Assembly: GCA_020850355.1 (NCBI GenBank)
Contig: JADZEX010000042.1
Coordinates: 34,586-98,585 of the forward strand
Length of the DNA stretch: 64,000 bases
Reading direction: 5' to 3'
Source of the DNA: Fimbriimonadaceae bacterium
GTDB lineage: Bacteria > Armatimonadota > UBA10988
This document shows, in pieces, positions 8,884-18,446 of the stretch. Both the position numbers and the translations under genes were made by a program. Positions within the stretch are counted from its first letter, which is position 1, and each line of letters begins with the position of its first letter. The notes under the pieces are model-generated. The model searched no databases, was not told the DNA's origin, and saw only the letters and a list, made by a program, of their open reading frames with translations.

Positions 8884-9572
8884 TTGAGACTGCTCTGCGG
8901 GCTTGGACTGCTGCTGGCCGCCGGTTGCAGCAAGCCGGCCGACACCACCGCCAGCGCGGAGGCCCCGCCGCCGCTGCCGGTCGCCACCACCGCGGCCGAG
9001 GCCCCGCGACCGGAGGAGCCGGCGGAGCTCAAGGTGGGCACCACCTTGGAGAACCTGCAGACCGCCTACAACGGCGAGTCGAACGCCTCGGCGCGGTACG
9101 CCGCCTTTGCCAAGAAGGCCGCCGAGGAAGGCTACCAGCAGGTCGCCGTGCTGTTCCGGGCGGCTTCCAAGGCCGAGGCGATCCATGCCGCGGAGCACGC
9201 CGGGGTGATCCAGAAGCTGGGCGGGAAGCCGACCAAGGACGTCCAGACCCCGGAGGTCAGGTCCACCGCTGACAATCTGCAGGCGGCCGTAAAGGGCGAG
9301 ACCTACGAACGCGACACAATGTACCCGGGCTTCATCGCCAAGGCGAAGGAGGAAGGTCAGGAGGACGCGATCCAGCGCTTCGACTGGGCGGTCAGGCGGA
9401 GGCCGAGCACGCCAAGCTGTACCAGGCAGCGGCCGCTGACCTGGCCAACCAGAAGGAAGCCAAGGCGAGCATCTGGGTCTGCTCGGTGTGCGGCTTCACC
9501 ACCACCGATCCGAAGCTGGCGGAGTGCCCCACCTGCACGACACCCCGCGAGAAGTGGCTCGAGTTCAAGTGA
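8884..9572 (+). CDS. rbr: Rubrerythrin lipoprotein, interrupted by a -1 frameshift
   Basis: The N-terminus is a lipoprotein signal peptide with lipobox LAAGC (Cys 15), then a Pro/Ala linker and a rubrerythrin diiron four-helix domain (NGESNASARYAAFAKKA; AIHAAEH; KGETYERDTMYPGF). At about 9391-9395 one base is missing. The frame from the start runs to 9627 as nonsense, whereas a shift gives AEAEHAKLYQAAAADLA and a rubredoxin-like end with CSVC and CPTC, stopping at 9572. The corrected protein would be about 229 residues. Rubrerythrins reduce peroxide in anaerobes and are normally cytoplasmic, so a lipidated copy is unusual. The start is TTG 8884, 15 bases after GGGAGGAA. The shift could be a sequencing error or a recent mutation. 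Confidence 0.8.
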
Positions 9573-9610
9573 CCCATCCCCCGGGGCGGCGGTGTCGTCG
9601 CCCCGGGCCC

Positions 9611-9886
9611 TCAACGTCGCACGCTGAACTCGCTGAGTGACGCGTCGGCCGGGACGTTGGCCTGCTCCAGCGCAGTCACCCGCGCCGCTGGCGGGCCGAC
9701 GGCACACCAGCCGAGCACCGCGCTGACCGCGCCGGGCGTGCCCTGCAGCCAGGCCTCAACCGCGCCATCGGGCCGGTTGCGGCACCAGCCGACGAGGCCC
9801 TCCCGGCGGGCCACCGCGGCCAGGTGGTAGCGGAACCCGACCCCCTGCACCCGGCCGCGGATCACCACCCGGACTGACTTGCTCAT
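9611..9886 (-). CDS. acyP: Acylphosphatase
   Basis: This 91-residue protein hydrolyses acyl phosphates such as carbamoyl or 1,3-bisphosphoglycerate. The catalytic Arg lies in GRVQGVGFR (R19) and the catalytic Asn in GWCRNRPDG (N37), both in the standard positions, and the length matches the family. It is convergent with the rubrerythrin gene and its start is only 18 bases from the stop of the giant beta-helix gene on the same strand, so it may be read through from that transcript. Confidence 0.93.
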   Translation of the reverse strand: MSKSVRVVIRGRVQGVGFRYHLAAVARREGLVGWCRNRPDGAVEAWLQGTPGAVSAVLGWCAVGPPAARVTALEQANVPADASLSEFSVRR

Positions 9887-9904
9887 GCGGTCAGGATGCC
9901 ACGC

Positions 9905-12900
9905 TCAGCGTACCGTGACCACCTGCACCACGCGGCTCTGCCGGCCGGTGGCGTCCCAGGCCACCAGCGTCAGGCGGTAGACTCCCGCCGGCACCGGCCG
10001 GCCGCTGTCGTCCCGGCCATCCCAGCTCTGCACCTGGGCGCCCGCCGTGCGGCTGCCGCCGGGCAACTCGCGGATGGTCCGGCCGCCAGCGCTGACGACC
10101 AGCAGACGCGTCTCGGCCGGCGCGCTGAGCGCATAGCTCAGGCTGACCCCGCGGCCGCGGGTGGTGCTGGCCAACAGGTTGCTGACCTGCAGGCCGGCCC
10201 CGCGGACGGCGAGCAGCCGCAGTTGGCGTACCGTCTCGCCGTCGCGGCGGGCCAGTCGCCAGCCGACGGTGGTGCGCAGCGACCGGCGCGCGCCGGTGGT
10301 GGGATCTTCCAGCAGCAGCTCCACCCCGGGCGGGACATGGCGCAGGTCGGGCCAGGCCAGTACCACGTCGCCGACGGCGCGGTCGGCAGGCCAGGTCAGC
10401 TCCAGCTCCCAACGCGCACCGAGCAGGTTGGTGGTCAGGTCGACCGCCTGCCGGCGCCCGTCGCGCAGACTGGCGAGGCGCACGGCCGGGGCGCCGCCGG
10501 GCGGGTCGGGCGGCAACGCCGCCCGCGGGGTGTCACCGTTGGCGACGCCCAGGCGCACCTCGCTGCTACCGGCGTTGGTCAGCGCCTGCAGCCCGAAGCT
10601 CCAGGTGCCCGCCGGAGCGGCCGCCCGCCGACCGACCGGTTGCACCGGCGGCGGCAGCAGCAGCGTACAGGCCTGGTGCGCCAGAATGAAGCAACCCTCC
10701 CAGACGCCGAGGCTGCCCGTCACGCCGGGCAACTGCGCGGCGTCGTACAGCAGCACGTAGCGGCCGGTGTGCGGGGAGGCGGCATCGGGCAGCCAGAGCC
10801 AGCCGTAACTCTCGACGATCCCCGCGGCGTCGGCGGCGGCCAGGGTCTGGGTGGTCTCGCCCAGGCGCACCTGGATCTGGTCGAGCGACCAGGTCAGCGG
10901 GCGCAGCCAGGGGTTGCCGACCAGATTCCAGCCCGCTGCCAGCGGAATGCCGTAGCGTTGCGTCTCGTCGGGCAGCGGGCCGCTGAGCGTCGGGGTGACG
11001 GCCTCGCTGAGGCGCAGGAAGTAGCCCCGTCCCGGCACCGCCGCCGCGTTGGCGAAGGTGCTGAAGCCGTCGGCGTCCGCGTTCGGGCGGACCCAGCCGC
11101 TGTTGGTCGGGTTGTACCGCGCCCAGCCGTTGGTGGCCAGGTTGAAGACCACCCGCGGGTCGGCGGTTTCGGGCTGCAGCGGGATGCTGACCAGCCGCAG
11201 ACCCGCCGCGAACGGCGGCGCGACCGGTCCGGTGGTTGTCAGATCGGGCTGGTCGGGCGGAGTCTCGGTGTTGCCCGCGGCGTCGCGCGCGACCGTGTAG
11301 AAGCGGTAGCGGTAGCCGAAGCGGGCCGGGAAGTCGATCCGCGTGGCGTCGGCTGGCGCGGTGCCGTGCAGCTCGAAGGTCCGTCCGCCGACCGCTTGGG
11401 AGCGCCCGAGCGGCGTGCTGGCCAGCTCGCCGTGGTACCACAGCTCGGTTTCCTGGACCCCGGCGGTGTCGTCGTCGGCGCTGAACGAGAGCGGCAGCGT
11501 GCCGCTGGAGGTGCCGCACCCGCAGCCCGCATCCCGCGAGCTGGCGACCCCGCTGACCGCGCTGCTCGGCGCCGTGCCGTCGACGGTCACTCGGACCTCC
11601 GCGGTGTCGATCGGCGCGTTGGCGTCGAAGACAATCCGGGCGGTGTTGGTGATCACAGTCCCCGAGGCGATGCCGTCCGGCATCCGGATCTCGTAACTGC
11701 AGAAGCCCTCGCCCTGCGGGCTGGTCACATTCGGCGGCAGGAAGCCGTCGTCGTCCAGCAGGTCGGTCCCCGGCACCACGCCACGGAAAGTCACGGTCAG
11801 CAGTCGCGTCTCGGGATCGACATGACCCCGGACCTGCACCACCACATCGCGGCTCGGCCGCAGGTCGATGTCCTCACTGAGGCTGTTGCTGTCGGTCGCT
11901 GGCGTCACCGTGTGGGTCCCGAAGCCGCAGCCGGTGAAGACCAGGCTGTTGAGGTTGAGGTCGCTGTCGATGCTGTCGGTGACCGTCACCACTTGCGCTG
12001 CCGCGGTCGCGGTGGCCTTGTTCTCGAAGTTGATCCGGTAGGGCAGCAGGTCCGACGGGTGGACGAAGCCGTTGGTGCCGCTGAGGCCGATCTTCTCGTT
12101 TGGATCGAGCGACGCGACGACCTCAGACTGCACCTTCTGGTCGGTCTTCGCGGCCGAAGCGATGCCCTGGATGCAGTTGATCAGCCCAATCGCGATGCTG
12201 GCGAACGGAATCGTCCGGGCGCCTGCCTTGAGGCCGGTCTCGAACAGCTTCTTGGCGAGCTGCTCCTTGCCCTTCTTCTTGAGATACTCCTCGGCGCCCT
12301 TCTTGAGCGCGGCCTCGCCAGCACTCTGTCCGGTCTGCTTGGCCGCCTCGGTGGTCGCCTCCAGCAAGTCCTTGGCCTCGTCCTCCGACAAGCCGTGCTC
12401 GTCTTGCAGCAGCTTCCGCGTGGCCGCCTCGCAGCTCTTCTCGAGGGCGTAGCCGACTGCCATTCCGATGACGAACTTGCCGGCGATCACCAGCAGCACG
12501 GGCAACGGGCGGCCGGCGCGCGCAGCACGGGTGCCGGCCGCCGGGGTCAGGGTGACCTCCAGCCGGAAGACGTGCCGCCCCGGCGACAGTGCGTCGGTCA
12601 GGTAGGAGACGTCTTCGGTCAGGATGTTCTCGAGGTCGTCGACCACGGTGCCGGCCGGGTCGTACAGCTTGGCGCTGCCGCCGAAGCCCTCGGGCGGGGT
12701 GAGCGTCATCTGAATCAGGAAGTCGATGTTGCGCTCGGTGGGGTTGTAGAGCTCCAGCGGGTAGCTCACCGGCACCCCAAAGCGGTGCCGCGGGCGGCCC
12801 TGCAGCACCGCGCCGCGGACCACGTGGAACTCGCTGACCGGCGACGGTCCGACCCAGCCAGTGGCGTCGCTGACCTTCGCCTGGACGCGCCAGTAGTAGC

Positions 12901-15900
12901 TGGTGCCAAGGTCGAAGGTGGTGTCGTTCGGCCACAGCTTGAAGGCCTCACCGGCCTCGTACTGGTCGGCCGACCAGAGCCCTTGCCCGAGCGTTTGGTC
13001 ATAGACCTGCAGCGCCCCGCTGAAGTCGGCCTGCCGGGCGATCTCGAGGCGGTACTGCAGGGTCGTGCCGGCCGGTGCGCCGCTCAGTTGCAGCCCGGCC
13101 TCGAAAACCGGCAACTGCACGCAGTTGCCGATCGGCGTCGCCAACTGCCAGGTCTGCGCCGCGACCACCAGCGTGCGCAGGGCGCTGGCCGCCGACCAGC
13201 CGGTGCCGTCCGAGGCGGTCACCCGCCACTGCCAGGTGCCAGCCGCCAGGGAGTCGACCCGCAGCCCGGCGCTCTCACCGCTGGCGTACTGCGGTGCGTC
13301 GAAGACGCCGCCAGTGACGGTACCGGTCTGATCGAAGGTGTGCACCACCGCGCCGTCACGCAGGAGTTCCACCTTGTAGCGCAGGTTGCCGCCGTCCTCG
13401 TCGCTGGCGCTCCAGTGCAGGTCGAGCGGGAACTGCTCGACGTTGCTGCTGTCGCCCGGCGAAGTCAGTACGGGCGCGGCCGGGGGCCCAAGCACGTTGA
13501 CCGTGGCCTGGTCCGATCGCGGGGCGCCCCCGCCGACGGTGACCGCGGCGGTGTTGCTGACGTTGCCCCGTTGGGTGCAGGTCACCGTCAGGCTGACGGT
13601 CGCCTCGGCACCCGCCGCCAGGGTGCCCAGGTTGGCCGCCACCGTGCCGCCGGCTTCGCTCACGGTGCCCTGACTGACCGTCGCCGAGACGTAGGTCAGA
13701 CCGGCCGGCAGTTGGTCGGTCACGGTCACCCCGGCTTGCGCCAGCTCGCCCTGGTTGGTGACCCGAATCGTGTAGACCAGGTTCTGGCCGACATAGCTCG
13801 TCGCCGCGGCCGCGCTCTTGTCGATGGCCAGGTTGACCGCGTCGGCCGAGACAGCGTTCGAGAACTCGCTGGTGCCGTAGTCCGGCCGGAACGCCGTGGC
13901 CGTGACCACCGGCCCGTGGACGTTGGCTGCCGGGAGCACGTGGTCGATGGTGATGTCGCCCTGGGAGTCGCTCAGAATGTCCCAGAAGGCTGCCGGGTGC
14001 TGGCCCTCGCCATGGCCGGAAATGTCGGCGTTGGCGTTGGTGAAGAAGGCCAGCCGGTAAATCGTGCCCGGCTGCCCGTGAAACGAGCCAGTCACTCGGA
14101 CGCCCTCGCTGACGGTGCTGGCGCTGCTCAGCTCGGGCCAGTCGATCCCATGGTTCGGCTGCCCGGCGGTCTCCAGGCCGTCGTTCAGTTGCAGCGGGTG
14201 GTCGCCGAGGTGGATCCCCCAGCCCTCGTTGGCCCAGATCTCGTTGTCCTCACCGATGGACAGGCTCTGCCGGTTCTCGCTGGTGGTGGCCTGTCGGCCC
14301 CAGACCCCGTTCTGGCCGTTGTAGGCGATCCGGTTCCGGCTCAGCCGGACGGTGCCCCCAAGCTGCAACACGCCATTCGAGCTGTTCCCCAACGGCGTCG
14401 TGCCATCGGCCTGCAAGCCGATCCAGTTGTTGGTCAGCTCGAGCGTGTTGCCCGAGATGACCGCGTTGACCTTCACCCCGTCGCCGTTGTTGCCGCTGAT
14501 CAGGTTGCGGTCGACGTCGCGGTCGCCGCCGATCTGGGGCAGGTACACGACCTGGCCGACGAGAATGCCGGCGACCTGGTTCGGCACGGCGCGGGAGCCG
14601 GTCAGGTCGGTGCCGATCAAGTTGCCGGCGATCCTGGTGCGGGCATAGACCTGAATGCCGCCGGCGCCGTTGCCCGAGATCAGGTTGCCGCCAGCCGCCA
14701 GCGACTGCCGCGAGTTGGCCGCGACCACGCCGAGCGTGACGTTGTCGGCGGCGCAGTAGATGCCGCAGCCGAGGTTACCGAGCGCCCGGGTGCCACTGTA
14801 GTCCGTGCCCAGGTAGTTGCCCTGCACCGCGCCGTCGCAGAACGTGCCGAGGGTGATGCCGTTCTCGAAGTTCCCCGAGATCACGTTGCGGTGCGCGGGG
14901 TTGGTGCCGCCGATGGTGTTGCCAGAATACGAGGCGATGATCCCGCCGAGCGAGTTGCCGACGGCGGCGGTGCCGAGGAGGTTGGTGCCGATGTAGTTGC
15001 CACGGATGGTGGTGCCACGGGGGCTCGGCCAGGTGGCTTCGATCCCGAAGCGCTCGTTGCCGCTGATCAGGTTGCCGGCCCCACCCAGGGTGCCGTCGCC
15101 GCCAATCACCGCCTCACCGCCGATCAGGTTGGCGTAGTACTCGCCGTGGCTGACGATGATGCCCGAGCCGCGGTTCGGGATCGCCAGGTCGCCCGCGGCA
15201 TTGGTGCCGATCCGGTTGCCCTGGATCACGCAGTCGGGCCCCGAGAGATGGACACCGTTCGAGCCGTTGCCGCTGATCAGGTTGCCCTGCCCGGTGAGAC
15301 TACCGCCGAGGTGTGTCCCAGTGCTGCACACGACACCGATCTCGGCGTTCGGGACGGCCAGGGTGCCACTCGCATCGGTGCCGACGAAGTTGCCGTAGAG
15401 CGTCGCGCCGGTGGAGACGATGCCGTACTGGCCATTGCCCGACACGACGTTGCCCTCACCGACGGCCGCCCCACCGATGATGGCGTGGATCGCCGTGAGG
15501 TACATCCCGCTGGCGGCGTTGGGCAGAGCGGTACGCCCATCGGCGGCGACCCCGACGTAGTTGCCCTGAATCCGGGTCCCCGCCAGGTCGCTGCCCGCCT
15601 CGGTCGCCAGGCCAGAGCCGGCATTCCCGGAGATGACATTGCCTTGGCCGTCGGCCGGCCCGCCGATCCGGCAGTCGGTGGCGCCCCACAGATAGATGCC
15701 GTAGCTGGCGTTCGGCATCGCTTCGATGCCGCTGGGACCGACGCCGATCAGGTTGCCGTAGACCAGTGCCCGGGACCAGCCGCCGATGAACAGGCCGAAC
15801 CGGCCGGCGCGCACCAGGACGTTGCCTTCGGCCGGACCAGTGCCGCCGATCTGCACGTCGTTGGCCCCCACCACGATGTTGTGGCTGCCGTTGGCGACCT

Positions 15901-16342
15901 GGGTCTGCCCGTCGGCGCCCACGCCGAACCAGCAGCCCTTGACGACGGTCTGCGGCGCGTAGATGACCAGCCGGTCGTTGCCGCTGTTGACCAGGCTGAG
16001 GCCCTTGATGACGGTTCCGGCCGCCGCGGTGTTGACGACCCACCCGGCCGTGTTGACTGAGTTGAACTCGATCCGCGGCGTGCCGCTGTAGCCCGGCTGC
16101 GAGGTGCCGTCGATGGTGACCGGCTGCTCGATGACCACCGCTCCGACACTCACGATCCGGTGCGGCCCGGCGCCAGAGAGGTTGAAGACGATGATGTCGG
16201 CCGCGGTGTCGGCGTTGGCACTGCCAAGGGCGGCCGCGAACGAGCCGGCGCCGGAATCGGCGGTGTTGGTCACCGAGAAGGTGGCGGCTGGTGCAGCGAC
16301 GCTCCAAGCCAGCGCGGCGAGCAGCAGCGAAAGACGGCGCAT
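9905..16342 (-). CDS. Giant secreted beta-helix / DUF11 / FlgD-Ig protein
   Basis: This 2145-residue protein starts at ATG 16342 after GGGGAGG and has a clean signal peptide (LLLAALAWSVAAPAATF). Residues about 25-740 form a right-handed parallel beta-helix with dozens of GNLISGN / GNYIGT rungs. A DUF11 domain (about 837-950, LAIDKSAAAATSYVGQNLVY) and Fn3-like modules follow. A helical, Lys/Glu-rich insert with a hydrophobic core lies at about 1285-1405. After it come a second DUF11-like domain beginning DPNEKIGLSG, a GCGCG patch, and a C-terminal FlgD-type Ig domain (SWDGRDDSGRPVPAGVYRL), often seen as a sorting or anchoring module. It is probably a surface or extracellular adhesin or carbohydrate-binding protein; no catalytic motif was seen. 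Confidence 0.9.
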   Translation of the reverse strand: MRRLSLLLAALAWSVAAPAATFSVTNTADSGAGSFAAALGSANADTAADIIVFNLSGAGPHRIVSVGAVVIEQPVTIDGTSQPGYSGTPRIEFNSVNTAGWVVNTAAAGTVIKGLSLVNSGNDRLVIYAPQTVVKGCWFGVGADGQTQVANGSHNIVVGANDVQIGGTGPAEGNVLVRAGRFGLFIGGWSRALVYGNLIGVGPSGIEAMPNASYGIYLWGATDCRIGGPADGQGNVISGNAGSGLATEAGSDLAGTRIQGNYVGVAADGRTALPNAASGMYLTAIHAIIGGAAVGEGNVVSGNGQYGIVSTGATLYGNFVGTDASGTLAVPNAEIGVVCSTGTHLGGSLTGQGNLISGNGSNGVHLSGPDCVIQGNRIGTNAAGDLAIPNRGSGIIVSHGEYYANLIGGEAVIGGDGTLGGAGNLISGNERFGIEATWPSPRGTTIRGNYIGTNLLGTAAVGNSLGGIIASYSGNTIGGTNPAHRNVISGNFENGITLGTFCDGAVQGNYLGTDYSGTRALGNLGCGIYCAADNVTLGVVAANSRQSLAAGGNLISGNGAGGIQVYARTRIAGNLIGTDLTGSRAVPNQVAGILVGQVVYLPQIGGDRDVDRNLISGNNGDGVKVNAVISGNTLELTNNWIGLQADGTTPLGNSSNGVLQLGGTVRLSRNRIAYNGQNGVWGRQATTSENRQSLSIGEDNEIWANEGWGIHLGDHPLQLNDGLETAGQPNHGIDWPELSSASTVSEGVRVTGSFHGQPGTIYRLAFFTNANADISGHGEGQHPAAFWDILSDSQGDITIDHVLPAANVHGPVVTATAFRPDYGTSEFSNAVSADAVNLAIDKSAAAATSYVGQNLVYTIRVTNQGELAQAGVTVTDQLPAGLTYVSATVSQGTVSEAGGTVAANLGTLAAGAEATVSLTVTCTQRGNVSNTAAVTVGGGAPRSDQATVNVLGPPAAPVLTSPGDSSNVEQFPLDLHWSASDEDGGNLRYKVELLRDGAVVHTFDQTGTVTGGVFDAPQYASGESAGLRVDSLAAGTWQWRVTASDGTGWSAASALRTLVVAAQTWQLATPIGNCVQLPVFEAGLQLSGAPAGTTLQYRLEIARQADFSGALQVYDQTLGQGLWSADQYEAGEAFKLWPNDTTFDLGTSYYWRVQAKVSDATGWVGPSPVSEFHVVRGAVLQGRPRHRFGVPVSYPLELYNPTERNIDFLIQMTLTPPEGFGGSAKLYDPAGTVVDDLENILTEDVSYLTDALSPGRHVFRLEVTLTPAAGTRAARAGRPLPVLLVIAGKFVIGMAVGYALEKSCEAATRKLLQDEHGLSEDEAKDLLEATTEAAKQTGQSAGEAALKKGAEEYLKKKGKEQLAKKLFETGLKAGARTIPFASIAIGLINCIQGIASAAKTDQKVQSEVVASLDPNEKIGLSGTNGFVHPSDLLPYRINFENKATATAAAQVVTVTDSIDSDLNLNSLVFTGCGFGTHTVTPATDSNSLSEDIDLRPSRDVVVQVRGHVDPETRLLTVTFRGVVPGTDLLDDDGFLPPNVTSPQGEGFCSYEIRMPDGIASGTVITNTARIVFDANAPIDTAEVRVTVDGTAPSSAVSGVASSRDAGCGCGTSSGTLPLSFSADDDTAGVQETELWYHGELASTPLGRSQAVGGRTFELHGTAPADATRIDFPARFGYRYRFYTVARDAAGNTETPPDQPDLTTTGPVAPPFAAGLRLVSIPLQPETADPRVVFNLATNGWARYNPTNSGWVRPNADADGFSTFANAAAVPGRGYFLRLSEAVTPTLSGPLPDETQRYGIPLAAGWNLVGNPWLRPLTWSLDQIQVRLGETTQTLAAADAAGIVESYGWLWLPDAASPHTGRYVLLYDAAQLPGVTGSLGVWEGCFILAHQACTLLLPPPVQPVGRRAAAPAGTWSFGLQALTNAGSSEVRLGVANGDTPRAALPPDPPGGAPAVRLASLRDGRRQAVDLTTNLLGARWELELTWPADRAVGDVVLAWPDLRHVPPGVELLLEDPTTGARRSLRTTVGWRLARRDGETVRQLRLLAVRGAGLQVSNLLASTTRGRGVSLSYALSAPAETRLLVVSAGGRTIRELPGGSRTAGAQVQSWDGRDDSGRPVPAGVYRLTLVAWDATGRQSRVVQVVTVR

Positions 16343-16428
16343 GGTGGCCTCCCCAGTGCATCCATCACGGACACAAAACCACCGACCGGCCAGACTCCCG
16401 CCTGGCCTGGGCGTCCCTTCCCGTCGCC

Positions 16429-16457
16429 GATATAACACAGCGGCCCGCCCGCCGCAA
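16429..16457 (-). promoter_or_regulatory. Promoter for the giant beta-helix gene
   Basis: On the minus strand TTGCGG (16457-16452) and TATATC (16434-16429) are separated by exactly 17 bases, a good sigma-70-type promoter. It would give a 5' leader of about 80 bases before ATG 16342. No equally good promoter for the divergent galM gene was seen in this 200-base gap. Confidence 0.5.
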
Positions 16458-16543
16458 CCGGCCGACCGACCAGCTTGTTACGATTCCGTAGCAGGAGGGC
16501 GCCGCTCGCGGCGCGAAAGGGCGCTCCGCTGAGGAGAGGTCCG

Positions 16544-17653
16544 ATGACGACGCTGCCCCTGGTGTTGCTGCCGAGCATGGTGCTGGCCAGTCCGTGCCTC
16601 ACGCAGGAGCCCTTTGGCAAGCTGGCCGATGGCCGCTCGGCCGAGCTGTACACGCTCCGCAGCGCGGCGGGCGAGGTCGCCATCACCAACTACGGCGGCA
16701 TCATCGTCGCGCTGCGCGTGCCCGACCGCGCCGGCCAACTGGCCGACATCACGCTCGGCTACGACACCCTGGACGGCTATCTGCCGCGGCACCCCTACTT
16801 CGGCTGCATCGTCGGCCGCTACGCCAACCGCATCGCCAAGGGGCAGTTCACCCTGGCCGGCCGATCCTACAAGCTGGCGATCAACAACGGTCCGAACCAC
16901 CTCCACGGCGGGCAGGTCGGCTTCGACCGGCTGCTCTTCAAGGCGCAGGCCGAGGAGACGCCCGAGGGCCCGCGGCTGACCCTCACCGCCAGCAGCCCCG
17001 ACGGCGACGAGGGGTACCCCGGCCAGGTCGACCTGACCTGCGTCTACACCTGGACCCACAGCGGCATCTTGCGACTCGACTACCGCGGCGTGACCGCTGC
17101 GCCGACCATCCTGAACCTCACCAACCACGCCTACTTCAATCTCGCCGGGGCCGGCTCCGGCCCGGTCGGCAACCACTTGCTACGGCTGCGCGCCACCCGC
17201 TACGTGCCGACCGACGAGGGCAACATCCCGACCGGCGAGCTGGCACCCGTGGCGGGCACGCCCTTCGACTTCACCACGCCGCACCGCCTCGGCGAGCGGA
17301 TCGACGCCGACCACCAGCAGCTCAAGTTTGGTCTGGGCTACGACCACTGCTTCGTGCTGGGCCAGCCGACCGGCATGTTGGTGCAGGCGGCCCGGGTCGA
17401 TGAGCCGACCAGTGGCCGTTACCTGGAATGCTGGACCACCGCCCCCGGTGTGCAGCTATACACCGGCAACCACCTCAACCCGGAGGTCGTCGGCAAGGGC
17501 GGGGTAGTCTACGACCATCGCACCGGTTTCTGCCTGGAGCCCGGCCTGTTCCCGGATTCCCCGAACCAGCCCGGCTTCTTGAGCCCGGCGTTGTTCCCGG
17601 GCCAGCTCTATCGCAACGTGATCGAGTACCGCTTCGGAGTCAGCCGTAACTAG
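16544..17653 (+). CDS. galM: Exported aldose 1-epimerase (mutarotase)
   Basis: This enzyme interconverts alpha and beta anomers of sugars such as galactose. The family blocks are all present: GRYANRIAKG, NHLHGG, the catalytic His in LTNHAYFNL and the catalytic Glu in CLEPGLFPDSPNQPGF. Unlike E. coli GalM, it starts with a hydrophobic leader (TLPLVLLPSMVLASPC), so it is predicted to act in the periplasm or outside. ATG 16544 follows GAGGAGAGG. About 369 residues. Only 7 bases separate it from the sulfotransferase gene, suggesting joint expression. Confidence 0.92.
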   Translation: MTTLPLVLLPSMVLASPCLTQEPFGKLADGRSAELYTLRSAAGEVAITNYGGIIVALRVPDRAGQLADITLGYDTLDGYLPRHPYFGCIVGRYANRIAKGQFTLAGRSYKLAINNGPNHLHGGQVGFDRLLFKAQAEETPEGPRLTLTASSPDGDEGYPGQVDLTCVYTWTHSGILRLDYRGVTAAPTILNLTNHAYFNLAGAGSGPVGNHLLRLRATRYVPTDEGNIPTGELAPVAGTPFDFTTPHRLGERIDADHQQLKFGLGYDHCFVLGQPTGMLVQAARVDEPTSGRYLECWTTAPGVQLYTGNHLNPEVVGKGGVVYDHRTGFCLEPGLFPDSPNQPGFLSPALFPGQLYRNVIEYRFGVSRN

Positions 17654-17660
17654 CCCGCCA

Positions 17661-18446
17661 GTGGCGGCGGTCCGGCGCCCGTGGCACCGCGCGCTGGCGC
17701 GTCGGCTGCTGCTGGCGGCCTGCGACGGCGTCGCTGCGGCTCGCCGGCGGCCGGCTCGGCTGGTGCTGATCCTGGCCCACATGCGGTCGGGCAGTACCTT
17801 GGTGAATCACCTGCTGCTGAGCCATCCCGACGTGCTGGGCTGCGGCGAGCTGAATCTGCCGTACCCCGGCCGCGACACTTGCGAGACGGTCCGCCTGCGC
17901 ATCTTGCGGGAGCACCGCGCCTGGCTGCGGCCGCCGCGCTACTTCGTCGACCAGATCAACCACACTGCCAAGACCCCGCTGCCGGCGCTGCTGGACGACC
18001 CGAGCCTGCGGCTGGTCTTCCTGGTGCGGCAACCCGAGCCGGCGCTCGGCAGCCTGGTGCGGACCCTCGGTCCAATCTACGGCCGGGACTATGCCGAGGG
18101 TCCCGACTACCTGCTGGAACGCTACGCCGCCCTGGCCCGGCTGGCCGCCGAGCGGACGCAGCCGGAGCACTCCTGCTGCCTCTCTTACGAGGCCCTGCTG
18201 GCCGAACCCCAGGTCCAGTTGGCCCGGCTGACACGCTTCCTGGCACTCGACCCGCCACTCACCGAGGAGTACCAGCAGACCGCCTTCACCGGCCGGCGCG
18301 GCGATCCGGGGCCGATCATCCGCACCGGGCGGATCACCACCGACAAGCCAGTGCACCAGGTCGACCTGTCGCCCGCGGTCCGGGAGCAACTGCGCCTGGC
18401 CCACGAGACCTGCTGGCAGACGCTGCAGCTGGCCTGTCGAGGTTAG
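17661..18446 (+). CDS. PAPS-dependent sulfotransferase family protein
   Basis: The 261-residue protein has the sulfotransferase 5'-phosphosulfate-binding loop near the N-terminus (HMRSGSTLVNHLLLSHP) and a later block FLVRQPEPALGSLVRTL that matches the 3'-phosphate-binding region. Such enzymes transfer sulfate from PAPS to carbohydrates, lipids or peptides. The start is GTG 17661. Its stop codon TAG overlaps the TAA of the convergent GH20 gene (shared bases 18443-18446). The acceptor cannot be told from sequence; the nearby polysaccharide genes make a glycan plausible. Confidence 0.82.
   Translation: MAAVRRPWHRALARRLLLAACDGVAAARRRPARLVLILAHMRSGSTLVNHLLLSHPDVLGCGELNLPYPGRDTCETVRLRILREHRAWLRPPRYFVDQINHTAKTPLPALLDDPSLRLVFLVRQPEPALGSLVRTLGPIYGRDYAEGPDYLLERYAALARLAAERTQPEHSCCLSYEALLAEPQVQLARLTRFLALDPPLTEEYQQTAFTGRRGDPGPIIRTGRITTDKPVHQVDLSPAVREQLRLAHETCWQTLQLACRG

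Noticed and set aside
9896..16060. A 2054-codon open frame on the plus strand opposite the giant beta-helix gene
   Set aside because: It has no domains or signal peptide and its composition (Arg/Gln/Val/Asp-rich) is what antisense reading of a GC-rich gene gives. The minus-strand protein has a signal peptide, promoter, ribosome site and recognisable domains.
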